A stretch of DNA of 64,000 bases from assembly GCA_015039365.1 (NCBI GenBank), contig WION01000011.1, positions 496,001 to 560,000 on the forward strand, written 5' to 3'. Below, one piece after another: positions 32,994-44,851 of this stretch. The position numbers and the translations under genes were made by a program. The notes beneath the pieces were generated by a model. It ran no database searches. It saw only the letters and a program-made list of their open reading frames with translations, and had not been told where the DNA came from. This DNA comes from Amanita rubescens. Lineage: Eukaryota > Basidiomycota > Agaricomycetes > Agaricales > Amanitaceae. Position 1 is the first letter of the stretch. Each line of letters starts with the position of its first letter.

Positions 32994-34312
32994 ATGGCAA
33001 CCCACTTATTATTATCGATGGCCGTTCGATCCTCCGAGTCCACCCCACATTTGCGCGATCAGTCATCTCTCCCCATAGATGATGGTATCTACGGACGTTT
33101 TCCCAAGAACCATTCTATTCGCAGTCTCGAACTCTGGAAGGAAAGAGAGGAGCCAAAGCACGAGTTTGTCATTTTCACAACGAACAGTGCGGAGAAAATA
33201 TACTATCGCGTCGAACGGCGACCGTCGAAAGAAGCAGGTCCTATCTCCAAGATACGAGGTTGCACAGTAGAGGATACCATCACTCACCTACGCTGGGAGT
33301 ATGGCGGAGCAGCGGTTCGACAGATGTCGGTTCATTTTAATGCCAATCCCAAACCTGACTTGTATACCATTTTTGCTTTTTGCAATACCATCCGCAAGGA
33401 CCCCGACACCGAGAAATACACGTTGATGCAGTTCAACTGTTACTTCTTTGCACGCACTCTCACGCTACTCATTACCCGCTATTTCCTCCGAGTACTGCGC
33501 CAAGATTGTCGCTGCGGCAACCACTCCATAAAGGATTTTGGCATTTCAGAACTTTCGATCGACGATTTCTGGAAGTGGGGGATGGAGCGAAAATGTCTAG
33601 ATATTGTGTTCCTCGGCGTAAGGATGATATTTCTTCAGTTCCGAGTAAGGAATTCTGACGTATTATCGGGGGTTTTTTTTTCCAGCCCTTAAACCGCACA
33701 TACTTGGATCTTCAATCGTATATAAACGAAATGGACGAAAAACATTGCGAGGTGGTTACTCAGTTTGGCAGGAACGGAAAGGAGGTGTATGATACCTTGA
33801 ACAGGAAAAAGGAAGAGATATGGCGTAGCGGAAGCAAAGAGGCGGAAGAGATTCGTTCAAAAGAGGCCGAGCGGGTTAAAAAGGCAACTCCGTCGTCTCC
33901 ACAAACCAAGAATGAGGCTGGGAAAGAAAGGCGAGAAGAAGAGAGCGTAAATTGGGCTGCAAGTATCATCCTGTTGCTCTTAGCTGCATTGATTGCCTCT
34001 CTCTACCAAGCTTTCGCGCTCTGGGTATGGTTGCACAAGGCGCTTGCCGTGAGCGTGGTACTGGTGGTGATATTATTCCGCCACCGTTTGCGATCTATCA
34101 TGATCCCTGTTACCGCACATATCGACATATTGCTCTTAGGTGCATTGCCTGCCGTGGGTCACCCAGCCATATTGGGTTTCGTGGTCGCGGGAGTGATGCT
34201 CTGGGTATTGTTGCATGGGGTACTTGTCACGAGAGTGCTGTGCACGGTACTGGTGGTGATACTTCTTCACCGTTTGCGATCCATCGCGATCACATTTGCG
34301 TGTATTTTTTAA
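32994..34312 (+). CDS. Uncharacterised fungal protein with coiled coil and C-terminal membrane segments
   Basis: Two exons (32994-33617, 33686-34312; intron 68 nt with a T-rich 3' end) give 416 residues. The first half has HEFVIFTT, KIYYRVERRP, DTITHLRWEY, DLYTIFAFCNTI and YTLMQFNCYFFARTL, words I associate with a lineage-specific Agaricomycete family of unknown function. After DLQSYINEMDEKH comes a charged helical stretch (KKEEIWRSGSKEAEEIRSKE) and then several hydrophobic segments from about residue 300 on. The last part arose by an imperfect tandem duplication (ALWVWLHKALAV and MLWVLLHGVLVT; HRLRSI twice). Probably membrane-anchored. No function can be assigned. Confidence 0.7.
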
Positions 34313-35426
34313 GCTGCTAATTAGCACGGCCCTAATTTCACTTTTTTGCATCACATTCTTACTTAGTATTCTCATAGTACTGCTCAAATAAACCTTGCTG
34401 TAGCTAGGCTTGATTTGTGAAACGCATTTTGACAATGTGCCTGCACCGTCGAAATCGACCGAAGGGACCAGCGTGGGACCTTCGAGAGTCGAGACTGTCC
34501 AAACTAGTGCACGGCCCTCCTCTCCCGAATACGATGCCATCGACTATGCTCTGAGTCTTGACAGGGATGATGCAAATTGCGTTATTCATGCGCGCTCCCT
34601 TCCACTTAGTTCCCGGGCCTCAATACGCCAGCTTCATGCGGATGCATCAGGACGACAACGATGAGGAAGGAAACGAGCCATTCCATGAGCCGGATTACAA
34701 GACGTCCTGGAGAAGCCTGAGAAGGAACCTCAGAAGTAAGCATGCCGAGGAGAAGAAGGGCCAGATGGCGCCGTGCCACCGACATTTGACGTCCGGAACG
34801 ACAAATCGGAGGAAGAGGCTAGCCCGAAGAAGAACCAATGCCGTCATGGAAAATGAAGAAGGGACAAAGAAAGATACTTCAAGACGAGTTGAGTACTACG
34901 GCAGAGCGGGTTCGAAGAAAGAAAACAGACGTTCGGAGTGATAACTACGTTTGGAATCCACTTTCTGACGAAAATATTCCGAGGAGTACGGAAAAGTGCT
35001 CGAAAGCACATCAAGCATCTCGATTATTTGCGCGGGGAGTGTTATGTATATGGTCGAGATCTTATACACAATCATCTTTCAGGTTGCGGGGATGGTGATA
35101 CGGCCCACTGTATCATCTATCTATCCAGACAGAACTATCATTTATGTTATCACCAACACCCACCAATACCAATCCAATCTTTGATGACAGCCTGTGTGGC
35201 ATTTCCAAAGATGTACCGTGTTGGACTACATCTATGCAATTAAGATTCAAGCCCGCCGTCTCAGTCAGAGACTCGCGCAAGGGAAATAAGGTGGCATGTT
35301 GAAAGATGTGTCGTTGGCACGCGACATCACAATTGACATTTTAGACATATTGCGAGTAATCAGTAGTGCTAGCGACGAATCCGATAACATATTGTGGAGG
35401 ACCTACCACGGATCACTAGTAACAGG
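34313..35426 (+). other. Intergenic with a doubtful charged ORF
   Basis: Plus-strand frames are open at 34410-34664 (FDNVPAPSKSTEG) and 34558-34941 (lysine/arginine/glutamate-rich). They could be parts of one short gene, but no clear splice arrangement or family likeness was found. Lies between a plus-strand gene and the 3' end of a minus-strand gene. Confidence 0.2.
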
Positions 35427-36138
35427 TTACTGGCCTATCCCGAAAGACATTTCATTCTGCATGGCAATCTCACTGCCAGGCAGTACGGCCAGCTGCTGTG
35501 TGAACTTGTGAGAATTTTTATTTCTCTTTTGAAAGAGAGCGTACACCAGTTCCGCTGGGATCATTACACCAGTAACCATCTTTATCGGGGATAAAAATCC
35601 TGTATCACCAAATGCGTTAGGTATTCTGCTGGAACTGAATGTGTGATGACCAACGTATAATCGCCATAGGTTGGTTGCAAGGAGAAGCCCCACGTGAATG
35701 GCGTCTTTCTCCAAAAGAGAGATGAATTGCCCGGGAACTACGCACGTCACATCAACATCAGCAAACTTAAGGAAAGTAAAAGTAGGCTTAAGGCTCACAT
35801 CGACGGCTGAGATGTAAAGTCCGGCCTTGCCTTGCACTGTGGAGAAGGACGCTCCGCTGGGTGCAAGCGAGGGTTTGATAGTAAGGACCTTCTGCCCGGA
35901 ATATTCACCCAGTTTACGGAATCAGTGTGATAGGACCACCTACCGAATTGGCAACATTCTCTTCGGAATAGGCAACGGTGAGTACTCTGTCGCCATCATG
36001 TTCTGTGCCATCGCTGAAGACGGGCCTGGAGCCTATGATGCTGGCGATGCTATATGGGGATGCCGCAGGAACGGCGGAGACGAAAGCGAATATAGAGGCA
36101 AAGGTTAAGAATATAGATGCAGAGGGGAACTTGACCAT
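35427..36138 (-). CDS. Small secreted beta-trefoil-like protein, copy 2
   Basis: Five exons: 36138-35944, 35891-35799, 35737-35655, 35599-35545, 35504-35427; 167 residues. The ATG at 36138 opens a signal-peptide-like segment (SIFLTFASIFAFVSAVPA). The mature part follows the same strands as its paralogues: VFSDGTEHDGDRVLTV, KVLTIKPSLAPSG ... GKAGLYISAVD, SLFWRKTPFTWGFSLQP, IFIPDKDGYW, FTQQLAVLPGS. Exons 3, 4 and 5 have the same lengths as in copy 1 (83, 55 and 78 nt). Expected to be exported; a protease-inhibitor or lectin-like role is inferred from fold pattern only. A TATA box lies 43 nt upstream. Confidence 0.72.
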
Positions 36139-36180
36139 GGTAGTAAAAAGACTTTGGGTGTCGTAGAAAGACGACGAGAC

Positions 36181-36186
36181 TTTATA
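36181..36186 (-). promoter_or_regulatory. TATA box of the secreted beta-trefoil-like gene
   Basis: Sense strand TATAAA within GAGGTATAAAGTC, 43 nt before the ATG at 36138; spacing is normal for fungal core promoters. Confidence 0.55.
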
Positions 36187-37483
36187 CCTCTAGCCATGAC
36201 GTAAGTTGAAGTCGACAGAATGAATGTGTGTCAGGTGGCGGGTTTGGAGCCGAACAATGCTGTCGGCTACCTAACTGAAAAAAAAAAAAAAAAAATCCTG
36301 AGCCATGACTCGGAAGTCAGGGTTGAAGTTGATAGGATGAATACGTACATAAGTAAGTCTGTCAGGTGGTGGGCTTGGAGCTGCTTGAAGCTGAACAAGT
36401 GCAGGTGATCGCGCTAATGCTCAGGGTTTTATGACGTAGTCGCTGTCGGCTACATGCCTACAGAGGCATTGTCCGAAAAAGGGCATTTGACCCTGTACTT
36501 ACCTATCCGGCCACTATTCCCATCAGATCAGATCGCTCCTCGGGCCCCAGTGACACCGCAGTGATCGTTGAAAGTCATAGCCAGAAGGCCAGCAGATCAT
36601 GTTGCTGACGCCGGTAACTTGAAGGTGGTGGACAGTCTGAGGCCTCGGATGTTAGCTATAAGTGGCAACCGGAGAACATTCACTTAGTATTAAAGACTCC
36701 GTGCGCTATGCATCCTTATGACTAACCTGGTGCCGTCTGAGGTAACTTGAGGGTTCGGGGTTACCGAGGGTTACCGGTTATGCTGACACGTGCACGTGTG
36801 GTTAGCACTAATTACAGTGTAAGTGGAGTTTATACTAAACGTGGAATAGTCTGGAATAGTTCCTTACTTTCTGATTGCCATGACGGCATGCTAGTGGCCG
36901 CTTCCGGCAATATTTAACTGTTTTTGGGTCATTTTTCAGCCATCCTTCCGTGCGCGCTACTTACTGCTAGGCCGGATTGGACGTGCAGGCAGCCGACAGC
37001 GACCATGTCGTAAAACATTAACATTGTCGCCTGCACTTGTTCGGCTCCAAGCATGCGGCCACCTGTACTTGTTCCTGATTCCTTCGCTCCACGCTGTCCC
37101 CTGCACCACTATGCAAGTTGTCCCGGGTGCCACATTTCTGGCTTATGTAGGAGCGGCAGATCACGAGCACGTCTAAACGCCAGCGACCGTCCAACGTCAT
37201 ATTTCGAGAAGGCAGGTGTAACGCGGTCACGCTATCCTGATGTCGGACTTCCCACGGTGATGGTGGTATCGGCTTGCCATGGCCGTCTCCCCACAGGCTA
37301 TGCCCCCCTTCTCAGTACACCTGTGTGTACACACAGAGAATGACATTACGTAGGCGTCCATCCACCCAGTTATTGGAGACCCAAACCCTGGAAAGAAGTT
37401 CGGAAGCGCTTCATCGATTCCACGTTGAAAGAGTGGAACACTCTTAATGTCGTATCGGTGTTACACTGCAATGCACAGCACTC
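36187..37483. other. Intergenic; no gene supported
   Basis: Contains a homopolymer of about 18 A at 36279-36296 and a duplicated 3'-to-5' motif (GTCAGGTGG...GGAGC) at 36232 and 36361. Otherwise only short ORFs without coding character. Confidence 0.35.
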
Positions 37484-38520
37484 ATGTCTCTGATCAGCGT
37501 CCTCACGAGCCTTATCTTCGGATGCTTGTATGTCATGTCCCCATTTGACCTTATAATGAAACTTTCTTCTAAATTCATTCTTAGAACGTGCTTCATTCTT
37601 CCCGTAACACCTGGTGGAACGTTTTTCTTCTACTTTCCCTTCCCTTCGTCTGGCTCGCATGGTATCGCCGCTATTTTTATTTGTATACTTTACCTAACAA
37701 CGTTTTCCATGTCCATCGTCCTCTTTATCATATGGCCGCCCTCGTGTTTGTCATTTGGCAAACATCAGGTCAACCCCGTGGCCTGGAGTGAGCGATTTAC
37801 TCATACTATCCAGTCGGTAGCGCTGGTGAATGAGCCTGTAGCAGGCATCCCAGGCTCTCCCACAGCAGGACCAACGTCAGCAGAAGCAACAGCTCTACCA
37901 TTCACGAGAATGCATGTGCCACGTGTGCCATCACGGCGGGTGAACCCATATAGCCGTACTAGCAGATCATATCGAGCTTCTCAGCTTTTCACTTCCACGC
38001 CAACCGCTCCCATGTCATCAATACTACCGCCTGGCCACCTTAATCATAATAATTGATACATGTTCCGCCAACATTAGCTACACCGATTCCACAACCACCA
38101 AGATCATCATCGCCACCGCCATCGCCAGCACCAGTGGCATACCGTGATACTGCACTGAAGATTCGAGCGAAGGCACGTCGCAGATTCCCTCACCTGAGCG
38201 CTGGCGAATCCAATCACGGCGAAGACGACGATCGTATAATTTGCGCCAACGCCATCCTCGCGTACTGCGCACCAGATTCCGCCCCCCTCTGAGTCGTCTG
38301 CAACCCATCCATAATCAAACAGAGGCAAGTGGAACTGGTCTGGGATGCGCCCCTGTATGCCGACAACACGAGGTTGTACAGCAGCGGTGGAGATCAAAGT
38401 GTTGCAGAGTCAAGGCAGTCTGTTGCACCTCAGTCGCGACGTGATACGTCGGACAGCTTATCTTTGTCGGGAGTGAGCAGCACGCCACAGTCTGAACATT
38501 CCCAGAATGGAGTTGAGTGA
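37484..38520 (+). CDS. Possible membrane protein gene, unknown family
   Basis: An ATG at 37484 opens 190 codons to 38056. It has two to three hydrophobic segments (LTSLIFGCLYV, GIAAIFICILYLTTFSMSIVLFII) and then a Ser/Thr/Pro-rich tail. Further open stretches continue downstream: a proline-rich 38053-38292, and 38329-38520 with ELVWDAPLYADNTRLYSS and a serine-rich end. They could be later exons of the same gene, but I could not fix the junctions. Alternatives are two small genes or non-coding DNA. No family recognised. Confidence 0.3.
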
Positions 38521-38896
38521 GTGGGTGGAGTCATGATAGCGGTGGGTGTGGGGAGATGTGTCCAACTTTATTTCTATTGCGTATGCATGAAAGTTACTTA
38601 AATATTTGTAAATGCCTTTGTGACTGCGCGCCTCGAATGAGATTCCACAGTCGTCACTAAGTACGTCTTACTTTTTTTTTATCACTGCTGTGCCACTCGA
38701 ATTTCGAAAATTTCGTTCCGAACGCCCCCACTTTCCTAGTTAATGCTATTATTACTTCCGCAGCACAATTTCATGACAATACACATATCCTACGGTTTCC
38801 GGGAGGACAATCTCGCAGTGGCGTGGGAGTTATGAAATGTAGGCATAGGCGCCTCCGGACCTTGCAGCTAACATGTGTCATAAACGCCGGAGCAAA

Positions 38897-39216
38897 ATGA
38901 GTTCATCGGAGTCGAGCCAGAGTAAGTAAGACCTTCGAATTGACTATACTGGTGCACTAAAGTAGCATCATTACAGCGAGCCGTGCAGAGCTCCACAACT
39001 GGACCCGTAAACACCACGTGGGTGCCCCCCAATATGACGACAAATACAACGGTCAGCTGTGGACGTCCAAAGTGAAAAGTAAGTGCCTCTCACAGATCGA
39101 TTGAGTTAATTGACCGTGTGGCAGTCGATGACACATTTTATGGTGTGGGTTCAGGCACTAGTAAGGTAATGGCTCGAGAAAGTGCCGCCGCCGCCGCTCT
39201 GGTACGTTTTCAATAA
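38897..39216 (+). CDS. Stand-alone double-stranded-RNA-binding domain protein (72 aa)
   Basis: Three short exons (38897-38921, 38977-39078, 39125-39216) with introns of 55 and 46 nt and clean GTAAGT donors. The product is almost only one dsRBD. After MSSSESSQT comes helix 1 (SRAELHNWTRKH), then GAPQYDDKYNGQLWTSKVKI for the first strands, DDTFYGVGSG for strand 3, and TSKVMARESAAAAALVRF for helix 2 with its basic N-terminus. These match the ordered signature of the family (P.Y ... W...V ... G.G ... K..A...AA..AL). A GTACGT donor overlaps the end, so another exon is possible. Expected to bind dsRNA; partner and pathway are not visible. Confidence 0.75.
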
Positions 39217-41079
39217 TCAGATCCAAGAGATTTTTGATAATGACATGGCTCAATTCGAAAGTGCAGTTCACTACTCGCCTGCATGTTCCCTTAGTGATTT
39301 CTGATCCTGGTTTTGGGCATGGTTACTGTACATCGATCAGCTTGTTGTCAGATTACTTAGGACAATCTTCACAAGTTTAACCGGGCATGATAAGGTGTGA
39401 TGGATTCCGATCATGTTATAATTACGCTGGAATAATCCAGCATCCATCCTGGAATTTGGTGGTATTATGCGACTCGTCATACAACAGAATCAAGTTGTCT
39501 ACTCGAGATAGAACAACTTAGACGCTGTAGGAGGCTAATTAAGCGCTTGAGCGGTTATTGTATGATAGCGATTTAATCAAACGCCGGAAGTAGCACTCAC
39601 GTGGGCGACTAGTACCATAAGGGAGGAACCTTGGGCGGATCTAAAAACAAGCCACTATATGTGCATCGCTTCGGTCAACAGGACGTCAGGAGGGGATAAA
39701 CTGACCTCGGGACTGGTAGTTCCGCATAAGTTTGGATTACCGCGTTGATTACCGCGTCGTACCAAGAGATCGCACTCTTTCGCGAAACCCCCAGATCACC
39801 TGAAGGCCAGGAAACGTTTATACGTAACAAAAAACAATGGCGTAGTATTCCTCACCCCTTTAAGTGGCAAGTAGCAGACTGAGGAATCAAAATCGTTCAA
39901 TTGCTCATGCAGTTCAGACCAAGGTAACATCTTGCAGTATGGTTTGATCTTCAATTGCCCGCTATGAACCTAGACTGCGGATCAGTACCGCACGCAAATG
40001 CGAAAGAATACCAACTCACTGGACCACTATTTGTTGTGCCTGTGCCGCGTGTCGCTGTCGATGGATTCGTCTAGCTGTGGGATCCGATGTTCATCAAGGA
40101 GTACGGCCACTTCATAAGGAGGCAGTGGCTTGTTGACAACTGCATCTTTGACAGCATCATCGAACTCAGCTCTTCATCTCTGGGGGAAACCCCGATGACC
40201 CGGGAATTGGTAATGAAAACGTGACTCCCTCGTCAGAGGTGTTTGCGTCAACAGAGACCACGTACTACTGGAAAATTATGTGTGGTAATCGCGAGACGTG
40301 GTATACGAATCATCTGGTGTCAGAATGTGCATATTACATGAGTATAAGACGAGATGCGAGAGGTACAACGCACTGTCCATCATCACTCTGGTCTTTAACC
40401 CGACCTGTGGACGATGTGAAAACCATGCACTCGACTCGCGAAGCACCTCTGACTTAGGGTAGATCCATCAGATATCTCTACATTAATCCAGGCACGAGTA
40501 CTCACTGAGTACTCGTTGTTGTCGACGGACTCGGAGTCGCGGCTTTTTTTTTACGGTCACGCCCTTGTCACGGCGAGATTCGCTTGTACCCGACGGTCAC
40601 AGTCCTAGGCCAAGGCACTGCGACACAGACCTCAATTCCTCCAGAAGCAGATCTCTTTCTAGGCTGATGAACTGCCGTTCGTACCTTGCGGATCGTTGTT
40701 TGGTTCGAGGCTGGGAACCGGTAAACCCGGAAGGGAAAGTGTTCGTACTGCTACTATAACATGACACGACGTAAGTCGTGTTGGGTGATAGAGTAACCAC
40801 ATTTTGACTGAAGGTATATACCAATTTCACAGCCAAATTTCTCGTCGACCTGTACACGTATGAGGCAACCGGAAGTTTACGCTAGAACATAGTTGGCAAG
40901 TATATGTATTATTCGCTTGCAATTCGTACTAATTGAATGTGTACTAGGCTGGCCACAACGCATGGCAGTTATGCAATAGCCACATAAACTCCACCTATAT
41001 AACAAGGAGGTCTATACTTAACCATTATACGGCGTTCGCCGCTACTCTTATTCCCTCAACACCAGAAATCTCGTCCACC
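39217..41079. other. Intergenic; no gene supported
   Basis: Several short ORFs (40221-40457 plus, 40857-40597 minus) show no family likeness or splice logic. A TATATAAC at 40996-41003 precedes the small pseudogene that starts at 41080. Confidence 0.35.
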
Positions 41080-41232
41080 ATGGTCAAGTTGACATTCGCA
41101 TCCTACTGAATATCGTCTCTGCGACACTCATAGCCAATGAATATACAAACTACACTATCGGAGGAAAGTGGACCTTCCTTATCCCGATGGTCCGGGGATG
41201 TTCCAAACTGTTTGTTCCGACTGTCGATCGAA
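41080..41232 (+). pseudogene. Remnant of a small secreted-protein gene
   Basis: ATG 41080 starts MVKLTFAS, then a stop. Dropping one base gives LLNIVSATLIANEYTNYTIGGKW, a signal-peptide-like beginning followed by a donor-like GTAAG at 41232. The start MVK and a TATA box 77-84 nt upstream resemble other secreted-protein genes here. Weak call. Confidence 0.3.
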
Positions 41233-42456
41233 GGTAAGTTTGCTTTCGTTGGGTCGATTTCATAGAACCGTGGTCAAGTAGCCATTTGGCCAAACCATTG
41301 CACCTTGCGTTCCCGAATATGTTCCTCGATCCCTTTGTACCCTCCTGAAAAGCAGCAGTGCGTGAAACGGTTAAGCGCCAAGCGTCATGATGTGACGTCA
41401 TCACGTCAGATTGTCATTTGTTGTTTTGGTTTATTTGCAGGCGCCATAATCTTTTTTCAGTCGCGTAGGTGTGTCCTTTCACTCTGGCTTACAGGCAATT
41501 TGACCATAACTCGCGAAAAAAGGGTTATAATGCATATCATCTTCCCGCACATAGTACCAAGCCACAGACGCAGTTTTCGAAGCTCCAAACTTCAGAGTGC
41601 CGTTCGAACATCCTCCTTGATGGAACTATACCTGCAGACGCGTAGTGCTCCATCGCGTCCGACTGGCAGACTAGGACGCCGTAGACGGATCCGACGGGTG
41701 ATACAAGGGAACATCGTAACTGACGCAGGGTAAGAGTTTTTCCGCCATATACGAACCCGGCTGATGACACGATCTTAGCTCAGCCATCCACGCTCTCGCG
41801 TGTCGAAGGCACATTTGCAACCTGATGTTGTACAACTGATGAGAGGACTGAAGGGTACTACGACATGGCAATGTCTCCATCCCGTTCTCCTAGCTATTGG
41901 TTGACGTATGTCTAACGCCCTACCAGTCCTTCTGGGTCTCGAATCAAGGTCATTTGTGTCGTAGCTATCGAATGACACCACAATCTGATGCCTGTTCTGC
42001 CTCTTGATCGCTATTTGTCGACAGTAGCCCACATGTTCATAGCCACCGCGGATACCCTTGGCCCTCGTCTATTTCGGAGACTGATGCTGCCGATGAAGCT
42101 TACCCGAAACCGAAACTATATAGTGATTAACTCAGGGAATGCAGCCTTGGGCTTTCACTACAATCGATTGATTCGATTAACCGAACAGAAACCCTTTCTT
42201 CTGTTCTTGATAGCGGCGTTTCCGTACATTCTTCCTGTCTTTCTATCCGAAGTAGTCATGTGAGTACACAGATACTTACCTTGTTCGCCTCCGCATCTAA
42301 TTTTCACACGCACTCCGAGAATCAGAGCCACAAGTTTCTGATTTCATATATTTCTGTGCTTCCTGACCTTTTAGCGATTATACTTGCCGTATATAATGAC
42401 CGTAATCTCCTACCTCGCGTCATCCCATCCCGTGTCTCTCGCCTACATAGATCAAC
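41233..42456. other. Upstream region of the amidotransferase gene
   Basis: No convincing ORF with family likeness on either strand. Short open frames overlap on both strands without splice logic. Confidence 0.3.
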
Positions 42457-43989
42457 ATGTGTCGCTGGCTTGCTTTCATCTCTGAGTACGTGGATACCTG
42501 CAATCTCGACAACAATTCCTTACATATACTTCTCTTAGCCAGCCTATGCTGCTGGAAGATCTCTTGATCAATGCTCCACACCCTATCACGTCAGGACGCT
42601 TTCTTCATATCCCAGCAAGATAAACTAACTCGCATTCGTTCTTCTAGTCAAGAGTAAAATATTCCGCTTCTTTCCTCTTCGTTTGTATACTAATCGTTTA
42701 CCTCCTCTATGCAGAGTTCATGACCATTATATCCCAGGTATTTAACATAACATAATTCTACTAGCCATCCCTCTGAACGTTATCACCAGGCATAGTTCGC
42801 CATCTCGATTTTGACGAGCGTTAGTAGACGTCGATTATCGAAAGACTTTACTGATTATTAATCTCCTTAGGGAATGCGCCGTATAACCTTGATGGCTTTG
42901 GTATCGCTTGGTACACAAAGACGCGCAGCGAATTTGATGACAATGTCCGTGGCCCCTATCCGGCACTGTACAAAACGACTTCAATTCCGTAAGTGAATAT
43001 CGTCATAAAAACCACATCAGATTCACGATTGTCGCGTTGCAGCATCACAGACGCAACTTTTAACTTTGTTTGCGGTAACACGGCATCCAAGTGCATTTTT
43101 GCGCACGTGCGAGCCGCGAGCCGTCCTCCTGTGGCGCCAACGAACAACCATCCTTTCATTTTTGGACGTCACAGTTTCATGCAGAACGGAGGAATTACGA
43201 ATTTTACTGACATTGTGGGTGACTTTTTATTGTACTTGTTATAGACTAACTCTTTTCCGCAAGCGACTCGAAATGTTAAAAGAGACGTCGGCGAAATATG
43301 GTGCTATGATCTACGGAAACACCGACTCGGAGCACCTCGCTGCGCTCTATTTCACTTATCTCGGTGACATCGACTGTCAGTACCCCGTCGGCTATATGAG
43401 AGACGCCATGAAAAAAACTGTCGAGTTTGTCCGGGATACCCAAATCCGGGTGTTCGGAAAAGAAGTCTCTAATTCTATGAATCTCTGTGCCAGTAAGGCG
43501 TCGCTTCTGGTCCACTGTGCGTAAAATTGACCACGATTTCACATAGCTGATGGGGAGAGTCTTGTTGCGCTCCGATATCGCAACCACCCGACGGAAGACC
43601 CCCCTTCTCTCTATGTTTCTTTCACGGCTGCTGCCTCGTTGAACCGCAAACATAACGATGAATGGAATGCCAATCAAAACACGATTAGCGCCCAGGACCT
43701 TGTCCAAAATGCAAGGCATGCTTCCGAAGTACACGGACAGGAGGACATAGATAACCCGCACGGCTATCACGTCATCGTAGCTTCCGAGCCAGTCAGTAAG
43801 TTGATTTTGTTGGCCAAATATTCTTTGAACGAACGCTATTTTGTAGCTTTTGTCGAGGATCAATGGTTGTTGTTAAAGAAGGGCGAGTTTATCATGATAG
43901 GCAAAAAAAGCAATGAGACGGAGGGTAAAGTAACTAATTTGATGAACAACGCCGTGGAGGAGACGGAAGTCACATTCGACCAGTTATAG
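42457..43989 (+). CDS. Class II glutamine amidotransferase, DUG3-like
   Basis: Fitted exons: 42457-42485, 42539-42589, 42648-42653 (6-nt microexon), 42715-42737, 42790-42819, 42871-42988, 43043-43214, 43264-43492, 43547-43795, 43847-43989. The start MCRWLAFIS puts the catalytic cysteine at position 2, as required for Ntn-type amidotransferases. Further family words: VHDHYIPG, YNLDGFGIAWY, IFAHVRAA, TNNHPFIFG, MQNGGITNF, NTDSEHLAALYFTYL, TDGESLVALRYRNHPTEDPPSLY and HVIVASEP followed by FVEDQWLLLKKGE. DUG3 relatives act in glutathione degradation with DUG2 in yeast; the substrate here is unproven. No lesion is seen. It is one of the better-preserved host genes of the window. Confidence 0.82.
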
Positions 43990-44851
43990 ATTTAAATTTC
44001 GAATGACAAATAGATAGTACTTTGAATCTGTTGCCTTGGCCCTTTTTCCCCTGGCGACATTGTCGCAGATGAAAATTTTGCAACCATTGTGGTTTATGAC
44101 CTTCTTTTATTTATGGTCCAAATTCTGTATAGACGCAAAATGCCCGCTATTGACATTTTCTTCCATCTACTTTCTCCCCAAATCTTAAACCAAATCGTTT
44201 CAGGTCGTGCAGTCTTTGCACTAACGTCGCAGTGGGCAGGTATAATGTCATATCGGCGTCGATCCTGGGTGGAGGAAGTTTTCAACACATTCGCCGTCCT
44301 GTTCCCAGCCGGCAAGGCGGCTAACAGGGAACCAATCATGGGAGTGCGCATGTAACACCCGCAGATTGGGTAAAAACGTCCGCAACGGGGTATATTCCGC
44401 AAACGGATGTTATAGGACAGTTTGGGCGATTTTGGGGAACGTTCAGGAAGCAGGTACGATTGCAGTAGACCAGACGCCGTGCCTTACTAAGACATTCACG
44501 GTATACAGAGTCAGACAGGACTGGAAATTGCCAGGAGGGACCTGGGTGGTGTTGTCAGCCCAAGCCCAAAGGGAACTCGGGGCCTGCAGGCGTTATTTTC
44601 TCTCCTTTCTTCATGGACATCGATGCGCTGCTGTTCCGTCGCTTTAGCGATCCTAGGAGATAAAAACATGAAGCCCGTTACTTCTTGGGGTTACGATAGT
44701 CATGAGATCTTGATGATTGTCAGTTAGAATCAAAATGCGGTCATATACTTCCTTTTACGTCCGATCAAAAGTGAAAGCCGGCCTTGTACCAAATGGAGTA
44801 CTGTGCTGGCGCATCATAAGGAGCATTACTGTCACATTCCTGGAACCTTGT
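43990..44851. other. Intergenic; no gene supported
   Basis: Open stretches at 44089-44355 and 44366-44647 (plus) show no recognisable family or signal. Probably spacer between two 3' ends. Confidence 0.3.

Noticed and set aside
44089..44647. Two plus-strand ORFs after the amidotransferase gene
   Set aside because: No start context, splice signals or family likeness; could be 3' UTR or spacer.
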